Notes under the pieces: generated by a model
Database searches by the model: none
Told to the model about the DNA's origin: nothing
Seen by the model: only the letters and a program-made list of their open reading frames with translations
Shown: positions 42,157 to 54,227 of the stretch, one piece after another
Layout: every line of letters starts with the position of its first letter
Position numbering within the stretch: the first letter of the stretch is position 1
Assembly (NCBI GenBank): GCA_021399435.1
Contig: JAJTUP010000020.1
Coordinates: 930,001 to 994,000 of the forward strand
Direction: 5' to 3'
Source of the DNA: Diaporthe sp. PMI_573
Taxonomy: Eukaryota; Ascomycota; Sordariomycetes; Diaporthales; Diaporthaceae
Length of the DNA stretch: 64,000 nucleotides
Program-made: the position numbers and the translations under genes

Positions 42157-45100
42157 ATGTCTGTAACGCAAGCTGAGACAGGAGGTGGTGCTGCCAACCT
42201 TCATGACGGGAAACAGCCCTGGGACGAGAAGGCACTGGATAACTTGGAAGAGTTTGAAAAGTTCGAGCAATGGAAGAATATGTGAGACTCCAGCCCAGCT
42301 CGAAACTCGTGGCACGAAAATGGACCCGGCTTACAAAGATAACTAGCAACGGCTCAACTACCCACACCATGGGGTCGCGGATATTTTTTCCAGAAGACAA
42401 AGATTGCGGAATCTGGGAGAAATCTCCAAACAAAGCTCGCTCTGCCTCATTCGGCGACGGCGGGACAACAGCAAGTGTCAGTTGCTTTGGTGATCTCATT
42501 CAAATGAGCCAGTACCTTGGCGTGGGAAATTCTGGCGTTTTCACGATAGATCAGGTTTGTATGCGTGGACCGTGAGTTATCTCCTTTTCTTTTCCGGTGA
42601 TGCTTGGAAACTTTCAGCTGATCGTCTACTAGATACTGGGTTGCCGACCGAGCCAAGGACCTGGACAATCTGGCCAGGAATATGGGAGACGAGTTCTCGT
42701 TCTTGCTCGTCATACCACCTGAATGCTACCCCGACGAGGATGACCCACCTGAAGTAAAATGGGTAAATTGGAGGTGGCCCAGATATGAATACACAACCAC
42801 CCGGGACTGTAACAAGCGATTCAATATTTGTTATCAGTTCATGGTACACAATGGGGTTGTATTACAACAGTTCACCTTGAAGAACATCACCGACACTCCA
42901 ATCGACATTGGTCCATTCGCGGTACGATCAGGCGTTTACATACGCGATCTCGACTTTTTGAAAGATGAGTACTCCTTCAATGAGAAACCAGAGGCCGATA
43001 AGGCTGAATTCTACGACGGGTTGGGCCCCAAAGGGCATGGGCACGTTTATATGCACACGTTGCCATATCATGGGGCAGACTGCGGACATACTTGTACACA
43101 GCATGCCGTTGCATCTGTGAACACAATCTTCGTCAATGGCTCAGCCGTTGACTTCAAATCGCAGGACAAGGGTACCTCCACCTTTGTGGAAACCTTTCAC
43201 GTCTCTAGCGAGGAAACCGTCGAAATTGTGCTCGCTCGCAAGTTGCTTGTTGTTCCTCAGGGTCAGAGCGATTGGAGAAATTTCATCATCCCTGCGGAGG
43301 CCGGGAACATCAATCGTTGGCTACGGAAGGAGGCGACATTTTCCATGGGTGATAGACTGACCACTCAATGTCTCGTGAAACTACCCATCGTCATCAAGCC
43401 CGAAAACATCGACACGAAAGCAGCTTGGGATGATGCTATTTCCGATGGCGCAAATAAGAAGAAAACTGCATCCAAAAGGTCAGAAACTGAGGGATCCAAC
43501 AGTGCTAAAGTGGCAATCCACAAAGCTGCGAGGCCTTACGAGATGCCGTCCGGAGTTTCAAGCTCAGAAAACAATTGGAACCCGAAGGACCATCTTGAGT
43601 ACTTCGCTTGGCGGCATTTGGAGCACATTCTGTCTGTTTGCGCTATGCCGCTGTCGAAGCCTGGACTTATCGAAGTGAGAGATGAGGAAGTGAAAATACC
43701 AGATCCAGACACCTCAACACCGATTGCTCTGACATGTGGTGACATATCTGGTCATCGCATCAACACTTCAGCCAGCTTGTGAGTTTCCCGAGGGCCCCTC
43801 ACGTCTGTCTTTTGCTCTCGAGTGACTGATCCGGTATCGATAGCTTTGCTTTCCAGTTTCTCGTTGAAGCAGGATGCCGTCTACAACTCCTGCAGGTCAA
43901 GACCAGGTACACCTGTTCTTTGGAGAGGAGAATCAAGGACGTTTGCAGTCGTCATGTTGAGTGGCTCCAACAGATTCGGACGACCCAGAAAGACCTACTC
44001 ACGGATTCTGCAAAACGGCCATCGTGGAACGATGAGGCTATAAGCAACGAGCATTTCTTCCGGATTGGCTGCTTTGCGGCCAATTACTAGGTCACGGGTA
44101 ATGTCATGACCCAGGAGAGCAGGACCTGGCAGCCGCCGAACCGGGTGACGGACACAGCTTTTCAAATTCTGAAGCTTTCGGAGTACAAGAAGCTCGTCGA
44201 TTCGAAAGACGTGGACCAAATCACAGCGCAGAATTTGATGAACGATGTCTATGTCCCGTGGCTCACCGAACTGGACAGACTGGATATCCGCAAAGCCTGC
44301 TCATGGCCCCACAGCAACATGGAGGGCATCACAAAATTCCGTCTGGATGATCACTTCTGGATCTGGAAGGCATTAAAATGTCTGACGGCCGAGGTTCCAA
44401 AGATTCGCCTTCCGCCAAAACGAAATCTCGGGCAGTCCAAGGAGATGCCCGGAGAGTACAAAATATGGCTCGAGAAGCTGCATTTGGAGCCTCCCGTTGA
44501 ACAGAATACACCGAGCGCCGAAGACCTACAGAAAGCCATAGAGAAAGCCATGAAGAAATCCATTCGGAGATTCATGGAAATCACTAAACGACTGTCGCCC
44601 AATAATGTTCAGCGAAATGTATTGCAGCGCTTCACGGCCGAGAATGATGTTTTGACACCGGCTAGGAGAATGCTGGCTGTTACACGTTCCGCCATAGACA
44701 TGAGATTTCTGCTCCATGCGCGTGACACTGCACTGTTCAACGGCCAGGACAGTGGGTTCTTCACTCCTGGGAGTTCTTCCATGCAGCTCTGGCAAAATAC
44801 GATAGATGCTCAACTACATCACGAGGAAAACATGGATGCCGATTCGAACAACTCTCTCCGTCATGCTTTGGGCATTGCTATGGGAATTCGAGGCTATGCA
44901 CCCAACAACACCAGCAATGCCTCTGATGACTTGGTGAGAAGGTCTATCAATATTTTGATCGGCGCCAGTGGGTCAGATGCATTTTTCCCTGGACAACTGG
45001 ACGAAGAGGGAAGAGGCCCAGAAGTTTTCGCGGATGAGGAATATCGAGACCCTTTCTATCATGCTGGTTTCGAGATCAACTACATTCTTTTCTCCAGTGC

Positions 45101-47072
45101 CGAAAAAATCGACTCTATTTTCTCCGCGAGAAGTACCATCGCGACTGTTGAGTCTCTTGCAGGGGAACCCTCGGCAGTCGCCATAGTTTCCACTTCTGAC
45201 CGGCGATCAAATCAAGCGAAGGAGCCCAAGATAACCACGGAGAACCGCGCTCATCTTGAAGTCGTTCCAGGAACAAAAAAAACCATCTACAGTTTCGACG
45301 ATCAACCAACGGTTGTGATGAAGAAATCCCTCCCTTTCAACAATGCAATACCCGCAACCAATGTCAACCACATTAGTGACGAATGGCTATACCAGTATCC
45401 CGATTTTCTCCGAGACCAACTTCACATCGAACAGCACCGAGTTCAACAAGCTCTCACGGCTGCGAATACGTGCCCAAAAGATTTCGTCACATTGTGTCAT
45501 GAATTATAGGTCGAGCCAGGCGGCAATCACGGCCACTTGGACTTTGAAGCGGGAACAAAATACGAAGACATAGCATTACACGTCATGGACACATGGAAGG
45601 GAAAGCAGCATCTGGACGGCACGAAGAAGCATGAGCCGAAATCAGCCATACGTCCAATCAACAGCGTTGGGGAGCTTTGTGAGCATCTCAAAGAACCGAG
45701 GACGGCTTGGACGGCTAAGAAGAGATTCATCTGGCTGCCCTATGCCAACCTTCCAGCTGCTTTGACCTGCTGTGTGTTTAGCCCGGAGCGGGAGAAACAT
45801 GAAATCTGTCGATTCTTTGAACGTCATGCTTCATACACCAAGGACGTGTTGGACGAGACTAGCATGGTGCTTAATAAATGGCAGACCGAACTCTACCTAA
45901 GCTTCTATCTCTTGATCAAAACTGGCGGTTCTGCTGAGCCTGGATGTGGCTTGCCGCGTCGGAAGAACGATACATTAGAATTCTTTGAGCGCCCTGACCT
46001 GGAGATTCGGCGTGCGTCTATGTCATTTCGCTTTGATGGAGACTTTTTCGATCGCTTCTGGACATGCCATTTTATCGAGCATAATCCTATCACCGAAAAT
46101 CGGAGGGCATGGGATCATTTTTCCGATATGCAGGATGGAATGTCGGAGAAGCAATGCTCGCAAAGAAAAGTACTCGAATGGTACTTTCTAAGCCGAATTC
46201 TGACGAAGATGAATGACGCGTCAACCCATTTTCAGGATGAATTATGGAAGATACTAGAGATCGGCAAAGACAGTCTAGCATTTGCATCGCTGCCCCCGAA
46301 GATCTCCATGGATCATTTGGAGCAGTTCGAGAAGATCCTTCAACTCGTGGAAGAGGATTTGACGGCTAACCTTGGTACCCTGCGCGGAAAATGGAACCGC
46401 GTAGAGACAGACCGCGGAGGGGAAAAGCCGAGGTGGACGCCAAATGACGAGAAGAAGTACAGAACAGCCATCAACAAGTTTCGTGTCAAAGTGGAAAGAG
46501 CCACTGGAGAGTTGCAGGCCAATCGGGACGCCATTCGCAAGTTGAAGGAGTTCTTGGCAACGACTCGCAAGAACAGGAGGGTTGCCATGGACCGCCCGAG
46601 GGATGCAAGAGACCGCCTACGAGATGCAGACATCCGCTACTTCACCTACGTCACGGTGATTTTCCAACCTCTCGGCTTCGCGGCAAGCTTCTACAGTATG
46701 GGGGGTGCTCCGGAGCCTGCTCTAATCGTTTCACTAGTTGAATTTTCAGCCACAGCCTTCGCCGTGACTCTGGCGCTCATCTTGATCTACAGAGTAATTG
46801 CCTCCCGTAATGATGACGATGGTGTTTTGAAAAAGTTTTCGGAGGCGTCAATCAAAAAGTACGAGGACACGGACAAGGCTCTGAAGAAACCAGACCACAG
46901 GTTGTCTCTTCAAAACGTGGTCCATATCAGCCGAGGCTTATTCGAACGGATCGCACACTACATATTGGCTGTCGTACATTGGTGTTGGGGTAGGTACAAT
47001 CTGTTTTCCTTAAAAAGCCTGTGCCGTGCTTTGCTTACCTTGCTGACTGCGCGTACAAGTTCGCTTCTATAA
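42157..47072 (+). CDS. large CorA-like membrane protein with two in-frame TAG codons
   Basis: Four exons, 42157-42281, 42347-42571, 42633-43778 and 43844-47072, with introns of 61-65 bp whose splice sites all keep one frame, give 1574 codons. The N-terminal half is beta-rich and uncharacterised (GSRIFFPEDKD, NWRWPRYEYTTT, FNICYQFMVHNGVVLQQFTL). The C-terminal 550 residues are helical and end in RYFTYVTVIFQPLGFAASFY plus a second hydrophobic segment, the two-helix membrane module of fungal CorA-like proteins; the family GMN motif reads YSMGG. In-frame TAG codons interrupt exon 4 at 44,088-44,090 and 45,507-45,509. Both fit CAG to TAG. The rest of exon 4 is undamaged. The gene is either recently inactivated, read through, or carries unusual in-frame introns. 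Confidence 0.65.
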
Positions 47073-48423
47073 GCGAGAGGGACAAGGACAGTTTCCCAGC
47101 TACCCTGTAGACGTCGAGAAAGCAGCAGTCAAATGATCACCGAGACGCGGGTTGGTGCGGAGGGGCTGTCAGTAAGTCAACGGTAGGCCGTCTTGTGGAA
47201 TACAAGCTTTGCTCGACTGCTCGCTAGGTCTGGGGCCATAGCATTCATAGGTACCTAATGAATCACCCGGACATTCCTCACTACTCAACCTCCTGTGTAA
47301 TTAATGTCGTCAAGAACAACCTCCTATGGAGTAGTTCCTTGTAGATATCCCTTCTGGGTTGGCATCTTTAAGGATAACTACCACAGCGCCCCCCTGTGGG
47401 GGTTATGAAAACAGTACAAAGTACTATCCCTAAAGGGCAATCCCGTTAGCTACAAACCAGGCTCTATTCTATACCTTATCAGGCAACACATATAAATCTT
47501 TATAGTAGGTTCTCTTGAGACCATCTGTTTTCCAAGACCCTCTCTATAAAACAAAAACCCTCCTGCTTTAAGAAAGACCTCTCTTTAGCTACCTAGAATG
47601 TTTTTTTCTCTAAGGGGAGAAGTTAAAGGGGAACTTAAAATATCTTAATAAGCAATTAAAAGTTGTGTACCCTCCGTTTATAGTTGTACGAATCTCCGTT
47701 TTCTTTATATTAGCCTCCCAAAGGGTCGCCCACACAAAAGGGCCTTTCGTAGAAATAGAAACGAGACGACCTTATGTGGGGTGTCACGGCTATGTAATGC
47801 CATGAGATTCAATCCGGTCGCTTACCACACCCCCTTATTCCTCTTGCCCCTCCTTTATACTCCCAGGATGGCTCGCGTCGATCTAGCCGACTTATGTTCC
47901 GGCACGAATCGGCGAGGTGACCAATTACCTATATCATCTTACTAACTTCATGCTTCCAGTGCGACGAGGAACCAAAAGTCTCTTCCATAAAATTCTTAAA
48001 TCCAAGGCCTAGAAACATCTGGATTACATCTCTCAGATGTAGCCCTCGAACGCTTGCATAAACCAGCGTCGGTTAATAGTCCCACCCCCCGTTGTTGAAG
48101 GATAGCGGAGAGGCGAGGCTGGTCTCGGTTACCCATCGATGCGCTACGGGTGAAGACCATCTTCGCATCTATGGCAAAGGCGTTCATTGAATCTCAAGAT
48201 TACAAAATTGAATGCACAGAGAAGTTGGTCTTGGTGTTTCAGGCGTGCATTTCAGTGCAACCTGAGCAGGTCATAGTACTATGAAAACTTACTACATCAA
48301 GTGAGCAACAGAAAATGCGAGCCGACCATCCTAGAGAACCTTCAAGAGGTTAGCGACCCTCAAGCATGATGATTCCCTTTCACTAGGTGCGCCGCCTTCT
48401 ACCAATCTTGGGCACATGTCGTT
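47073..48423. other. degenerate repeat-rich intergenic region
   Basis: No gene recognised. Sequence from about 47,300 to 48,180 is TA/CT-rich with small inverted repeats (CCCCCCTGTGGGGG near 47,391) and an LTR-like start TGTCACGGC at 47,782. It probably derives from an old transposon, but no family could be named. Confidence 0.35.
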
Positions 48424-50277
48424 TTACAGACTTGGCAACTTGAACCCTCCTGGCTGGAGACTATCAAATGTTCCCCTGTTGTCGTACTTCTGCTTCACGT
48501 CGTGGAGCTTCCGAATGTTTTCCTCACCATACGTGGCGATCGGATCTTGGCCAACGCCGGCGTCGTTTAAAAACCTGCCGAAGTTAGACATGAGTAGAAG
48601 TACAAAGCTAAAGTGAGAACCAAGAGGACTCACAGAAACGGCTCGTACAAACCCAGACGACGAGCTAACTCTTGGGTCCGGTCAACCACCCGCTGCCCGG
48701 CTGCGTGCACGATTTCGTCATCTTTCCCATCTTGCCAGCTGTTGGCCATGACGACCCCTGCGCAGATCTTTAGTATATCATCCTAGTACGATGAGAATGA
48801 CCATGACTCACAGATCATTGGAGCCCTATCTTCGGTGATACCCAGGGCGTTACCCCCCTTAGTGATTCCTTCTCTAATGTTTCGTTTCGTGATCGGCTGG
48901 AACTCCATAACGCCAGAGAATCCCAGCACGCTCTCCAATGCTGGATCGAATTCTTCCTCGAAGATGTTCTTGATGCCGATAAGCATCTCGACGCTGCTTC
49001 TGAACGAGACAACCCTGAGTTCGAAGCGGAGACCCTTCAAAACGCTGACGCGTATGTTTGCTGCTGAGGTGCGCACGGTCATATTCCTGCTCGTGGAATA
49101 GTTGAAGGGTAGGTTTGAAAAGTCGGCCAGGCCAGGCGGAAGAGCGATGCCAGAATCATTCCGCTTGCTCCAGGAGTCGTTCTCACTGGGTAGTAAGGTA
49201 GAGCCTAGAGGGAGCTCGATCGTTGGTGGCCCGAATGTAGGAACCCATTGTGTTTTCGGTGCAATAGCCATATCATCCCCAATCCGTTCCTCAGACCGTA
49301 TCCTGACGAACTTGTCAATAGCCACAGCCAGTTCGTCGAAGTGCTTCATGTCTAGGGACATGGTGCCCGAGTAAATCTTGTAGTCTGTGTGAGTGTACAA
49401 GTCAAACCGCGTGACAATCCCAAAGTTACTTGAACCGCCCTTCAGGGCCCAGAACAAGTCTGCATGCGAGGACGCACTGGCTTCTAGGATTTCCCCACCA
49501 GCGACCACAACCTGAAGGGCATTAGCATCCGCAATACAGACTGAATAGGCGCCCCTCAATGTAGTCATACCTGGAACGCTTTAACGTTATCACAAGCAAA
49601 GCCGCGCTTTCCGGAGAACGTAGACAGGCCGCACCCAAGGAGTAGGCCAGCAACACCTACGTCTGCCACCCGGCCTCCCACAGCGGCCAGGCCTTTGGGT
49701 TCAAGGAAGTCGAATACAGCTCCCCACCTCAAACCAGCACCTACTGACACATAACCATCGTGAAGAGATAGTTCGTTCAAGTGGGTAGACGCGAGCAGAA
49801 CGCCACCGTTAATGTTGGCCGCTCCGCGATTTGGCATGTGCCCGCCTCCGCGGACGGCGAACTCGCAGTCATGACTTTCAAAGGTCTGAACTGCTGCTGA
49901 GACATCCTCGGCAGAATCAGGCATGAAAACGCAGGCCGGTTCAAGCCTCGAGGTGTTGGCTAAAATTCTTGTATCAGACACCAGTAATTGAATGATGGTT
50001 AACCAGAAGGCAGAGACTTACACCAGTAACTCAGGGTTGCTTCTTCAACATACTCATTGGTTCGTGGCCAGTAGACGTTTTCGGGGTAGGTTTGTTCAAG
50101 AATCGAGCACTATACAGACCGTCGAAGTTAGTTAACCAAGAAGTCGCTGGGTGAAACGAAAACGGAAAGTCTTCTAATACGCACACATTGTGATGTTGAA
50201 TTGGCCTGGACAGGAGCCACAAGCGCCAACAACGCCGACAACGCCGACAAGCAGGTAGCAGTGCGCACGAGACACAT
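48424..50277 (-). CDS. secreted FAD-dependent oxidase, BBE-like
   Basis: Six exons, 50277-50185, 50109-50022, 49959-49571, 49511-48812, 48757-48634 and 48574-48424, give 514 aa with canonical introns of 59-75 bp and correct phases throughout. A signal peptide ([20 protein letters not shown]) is followed by [16 protein letters not shown]. The FAD-binding-4 domain contains [11 protein letters not shown] with the flavin-linking His (101), and [39 protein letters not shown] and the C-terminal berberine-bridge-type motif [17 protein letters not shown] complete it. Such enzymes oxidise alcohols, sugars or secondary metabolites with O2. The substrate is not predictable and no biosynthetic cluster is visible around it. 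Confidence 0.88.
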
Positions 50278-51963
50278 TATTGAGTAGAATTGTAGTAAGC
50301 AAAGGATATATGGGCGATGATATCGAAGACGTTTACTTTCAAGTGCTACGAATGGCAAACCATTATATATGCCGCCATCGTGCTGGCCGACAACAACTGT
50401 AGATGTGCTAGGATAGTTTAATAAGCGTCAATGTTCCCCAAATGTCGCCGCACCCGAGCGAATACCTCGTGAACACGGAAATTAGAGCTCAGGAGTACGA
50501 CGTTACTCCTGAGCTGTCGGCGCCGATATCAGTTGTTCAGTCGAATGGTTGTCCTGAAAATGGTAACGACTTGACTACCTCATGGAGCTCGGAGTGGCGT
50601 AGTTATCCCTGTTAGCTCCGCCTTTGCCTGCGTTGCCTCTGTAGTCTGATCGCTCGCTCTCTCCACAAGCATGCAATAAATGGGTCTAACTTCGTTTCTC
50701 GTTGTTTGGCAGTCACAATATCCAGAGCATCCAATCGCATTTATGGAGAATACGATGAGAATTTCCACCTTATTTCGGACCAGCCCTGGTAGACCGGACC
50801 GGACCCATCATAGACTCGAGCTAACATTTGAGGCAGATGAGGTTGACAGAGAGTATTCTTGGGGTTTTGCGTGAGCGCTGAGAGCGGAGCGATCGCCAAG
50901 AGTTGCGATACCCTAAATAGAGACGCCAATGCATGTCCCGGGCTGTGAAAAAAGTCTCCTGCTATAACAAGCCCCTATTCAGGGATCCTACTCGGAAGGG
51001 CGGCACTTGACCCAGTTCAATGTGCGCACCAAGAGCTCACGCCAAATTTTTAATCCGTTACAGGAAGACTGGAGCAGTATTCATACGTCCGCAGCCAGGT
51101 CAGGAGTCTCCTAGTCTGAAAGAGCTCGAGCGCATGCTTTAGTGGAATCAAAGTCAGTGTGGCAACAAACAGAGATGAGCGAGCTACTCCAGGGCTTGTG
51201 TCAGGAAGGCATTGTGGAGGAAGAGATCACCAGAGGTGTGATCAGGAGAGCTGCCGCGCTCATGGAACAAATCAAGAGCAGCGACAAGTGAGACCATGGT
51301 GCCTTTATGGTTGCTGTTGATCTAGCCATTCTACCTTCTATAACTGCCATTATACATGGGGCGACCGACCGTCGTTATTAGTGCAAACTCATCCCATACA
51401 GAACCATTGTTGGAAGCACTTCGACAGACGGGGCCATGACGAGCCGCACCTACTTTCTAGCCGATGACGAAGAAGCTACCGCATCTCATGCGTCTGCTGA
51501 TCGGCCTGTGCAGTCTCGGTTTTCTCGTTGAAGCCAGCTGGTTTTTTTGCTGAGAAAGGTAAAAAAGAAATGAGGATGGATGGCTGTCAATAGGAGAACA
51601 GACAGCGAGGAGAATTCAGGCGTCACCGATATCTCCTGCAACTTCCTACATGTCGGCCAATCGCATCGGCGCGCGTTTCTCAGACATTCTCCGCCCTTTA
51701 ACGTTGGCAGATTTCCACTCATCCCTGACCATTGGTCGCCCCAGTCAACTTGGCTTCTAGGGGGGCTGTGCTCCTCCAATCGCGTCCACGCGCGATTGTC
51801 GAGGATTTCTCCACACTTCTACGTGGGCCCCTTACCAGCAACCGAACAACCTGCTCGCCAGCTTGGTGCTCAATCCTGATCCCCCATCCTCTGTGTCGTC
51901 ACGCCGTATCACAAAGGGACACTTCGAAGTGGCATCCGCCCGCAGCCCGACTTTCAGCCGTAA
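50278..51963. other. intergenic, no supported gene
   Basis: A 38-codon frame at 51,175-51,291 has a helical product but no other support. A perfect short palindromic pair, GCTCAGGAGTACGACGTTACTCCTGAGC, lies near 50,487-50,515 and could form a hairpin. Confidence 0.4.
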
Positions 51964-53222
51964 ATGAGGCGCGCGCACAAGAAAACCCGGACTGGGTGCC
52001 GCACATGTAAGCGGCGTAAGATCAAGGTCCGCCCGTTCCTCGTTCTCGGTCCCAGTCGCTACCAGCCGGGATTTCCTCTTCCAATCTTGCCGAGGCTGAT
52101 TATTCTTATTAGTGTGACGAGCAAAGGCCTGTCTGCAAGAATTGCCTCGCCAGAGCCCTCGAATGTGAACAAAGCGTGCCGAACCCAGGAGTCTCAGTCT
52201 CGCCATCCCTGCTCCGAGTCCCTCAGGAGGTATCTGGGCTCCGATTCATAGACCTCGAGCTCTTTCATCAATTCACCAGCTCTACTTACTCCACTCTGAC
52301 CGCTGACACGAGAGTTAAAGATCTATGGCGTACGGGAATCATCCGAATTGCATTGTCGTGCGATTATGTTATGCTCTCGATCCTCTCGTTGGCTGCGCTC
52401 CACATCAAGCATCTCTACCCTGACCGGAGCGACGAGATGCATTCACACGCCGTGTCGTATCACGCCAAGGCATCTCACTTGGCTATCAACGCCATGAACA
52501 CCCAAGGGAAGGAGCCAGATGAGAAGTTCCTCTTCTCAGTATTGACGATCTTTTACTGTCAGTGCCACTATCCTTGACACAGATACCGCAGGAGCGTCCC
52601 AAACAATAGTCAAGCTTTTGATGTTAACAATTCATCTGAGGGGATAGCATTCGGAAGCCGGTCAACGAGTGAGGCATGCCCTGAGAGTGTTTGCCCTCTG
52701 TGGATGACCCTGATTATGGGCTGCACATCATTCGTGCGCGCTGCAGGAGACAAATCCAATGAAGGCCGCCTCACTGCGATGTTGCTCCATTCACGGGAGC
52801 GGCAAGATTTACGACTAGTCACACAACGGAAAGACCATTTACGCCAACTCCGAGGGCTAATTCATTCATCCATCTCTCCAGGTGACCTCAGAAGCACGTA
52901 CGCCGCCATAATCTACGAGCTCAATCTCTCTTTCGGCGTATTCTACGAAACACTGGGACCTTGTGATTTAGTGGATATCTTTATTTGGGTGGCTAATGCT
53001 CAAAAGCTCATTCCTCTGCTAGAAAAACAAGAGCCGGAGGCATTAGCCATTCTTGCTCATTTCTGCCTACTTCTCAACCGGCTTCCGGAACATTGGTGGC
53101 TAGAGGGTTGGGTTGGACATCTCATGGCCATGATTAACTCTACTCTTGACGACTCGTACCGATCTTGGATTGCATGGCCTTTAGAAGAAATACGCTGGAG
53201 CGAAGATAGAGAAACGGTATGA
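51964..53222 (+). CDS. Zn2Cys6 transcription factor
   Basis: Three exons, 51964-52026, 52113-52557 and 52648-53222, give 360 aa. The binuclear zinc cluster is split by the first intron (86 bp): GCRTCKRRKIK joined to CDEQRPVCKNCLARALEC, with Cys at 12, 15, 22, 29, 32 and 39 in the spacing C-x2-C-x6-C-x6-C-x2-C-x6-C. The rest is helical, resembling fungal sterol-uptake/Upc2-like regulators (LSLAALHIKHLYPD, YHAKASHLAINAMN, LFSVLTIFYSFGS). The second intron (GTCAGT...GGATAG, 90 bp) is a multiple of three and contains an in-frame TGA; removing it gives FYSFGSRST, the family pattern. Nuclear DNA-binding regulator by family; targets unknown, the SGNH gene being the nearest. Confidence 0.82.
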
Positions 53223-54227
53223 GAATATGTATATTGGGCATCATAGACGAACTGTAATAACCACCATGCAATACACGAAAACAGCAGGCGTAAGTCCTAC
53301 ACTTAGGAAACGGAGATTCGCACAACTATTTCTTAGCGTCTTGCTACTATATTATAGATACAAGCTATCTATGCCCAGCAGAGCAGGTCAAGGGAAAACG
53401 TGGGCCAAGGGCACAAGAAGAGACGGGTGCGGGTGCCGAGGGGCAGGCAGTCTGCCCACCAAGGCTTGACCGTTTTGGGGAACACGCCGGGTTGCACCGT
53501 TGTTGTTCCCCGCACCCCCCAACCATCGCGACGGGAACCTTGGCTGGGCTGGCAACGGTGACATTGACACTGACAGGGCTTGGCCTTGGTTTTGGGTTCG
53601 CGCCGCAAGACGTCACCCGGAGTGTGTGTTGATGTGGATGTCAAGCTCAATTCGTCCCATCATGTCATTGGGTGTCTGAAGTGTGCAAAACATTGAAGCT
53701 GACAAACCTCGGGTTGATTGCAACGGGCCGACTGATTGACGGAGGTTGTAAGACGGAGAAGGACTGCAGAGCTGAGGCACAGCAGGGGCCCTTCCTCTCT
53801 TGGGAAGGTTCCCCGTGGGGGAGTTGCTCCTGCCCGGTTATCGTTCTCTGGTTCCTCTAACGATTGGTCTGGTCGCTGCCCCTCGTCGCCAACCCACCAG
53901 CAGCTTTCATTGCAGCCTGGACTGGACGCACCCACCGCAGAACAGGCGAGGGATCGCATGGTTGCAATCAATTCACACGCACTCATGAATCTTGATACCT
54001 CATCCGTCCTAGCCAGCTTCCAGCCTTCTTCCCGCTTTGCCCTCGCTCTGGGCCCGCAATAACAGCCAAGTCCCTCCCTCCTCAACAACATCAGTTCCGA
54101 GCTCCTTCCGAGCAATTTCTCTCTCACGTGTCGACGATCATGCTAGATATAGCCCACTTTTCGTGCATACTGATTTGCTAAATGTTGGTGATGTGAGACA
54201 TCCGACAAATAAGTCCGTCTCAGCAAG
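53223..54227. other. intergenic, promoter side of the SGNH gene
   Basis: GC-rich spacer with long spurious open frames on both strands; no domains or splice structure recognised. Confidence 0.4.

Noticed and set aside
47782..48190. Possible LTR beginning TGTCACGGC
   Set aside because: No matching end, second copy or target duplication could be found; left as part of a degenerate region.
51175..51291. 38-codon frame with a helical, charged product
   Set aside because: Too short, isolated, and without repeat or family support; kept only as a note in the intergenic entry.
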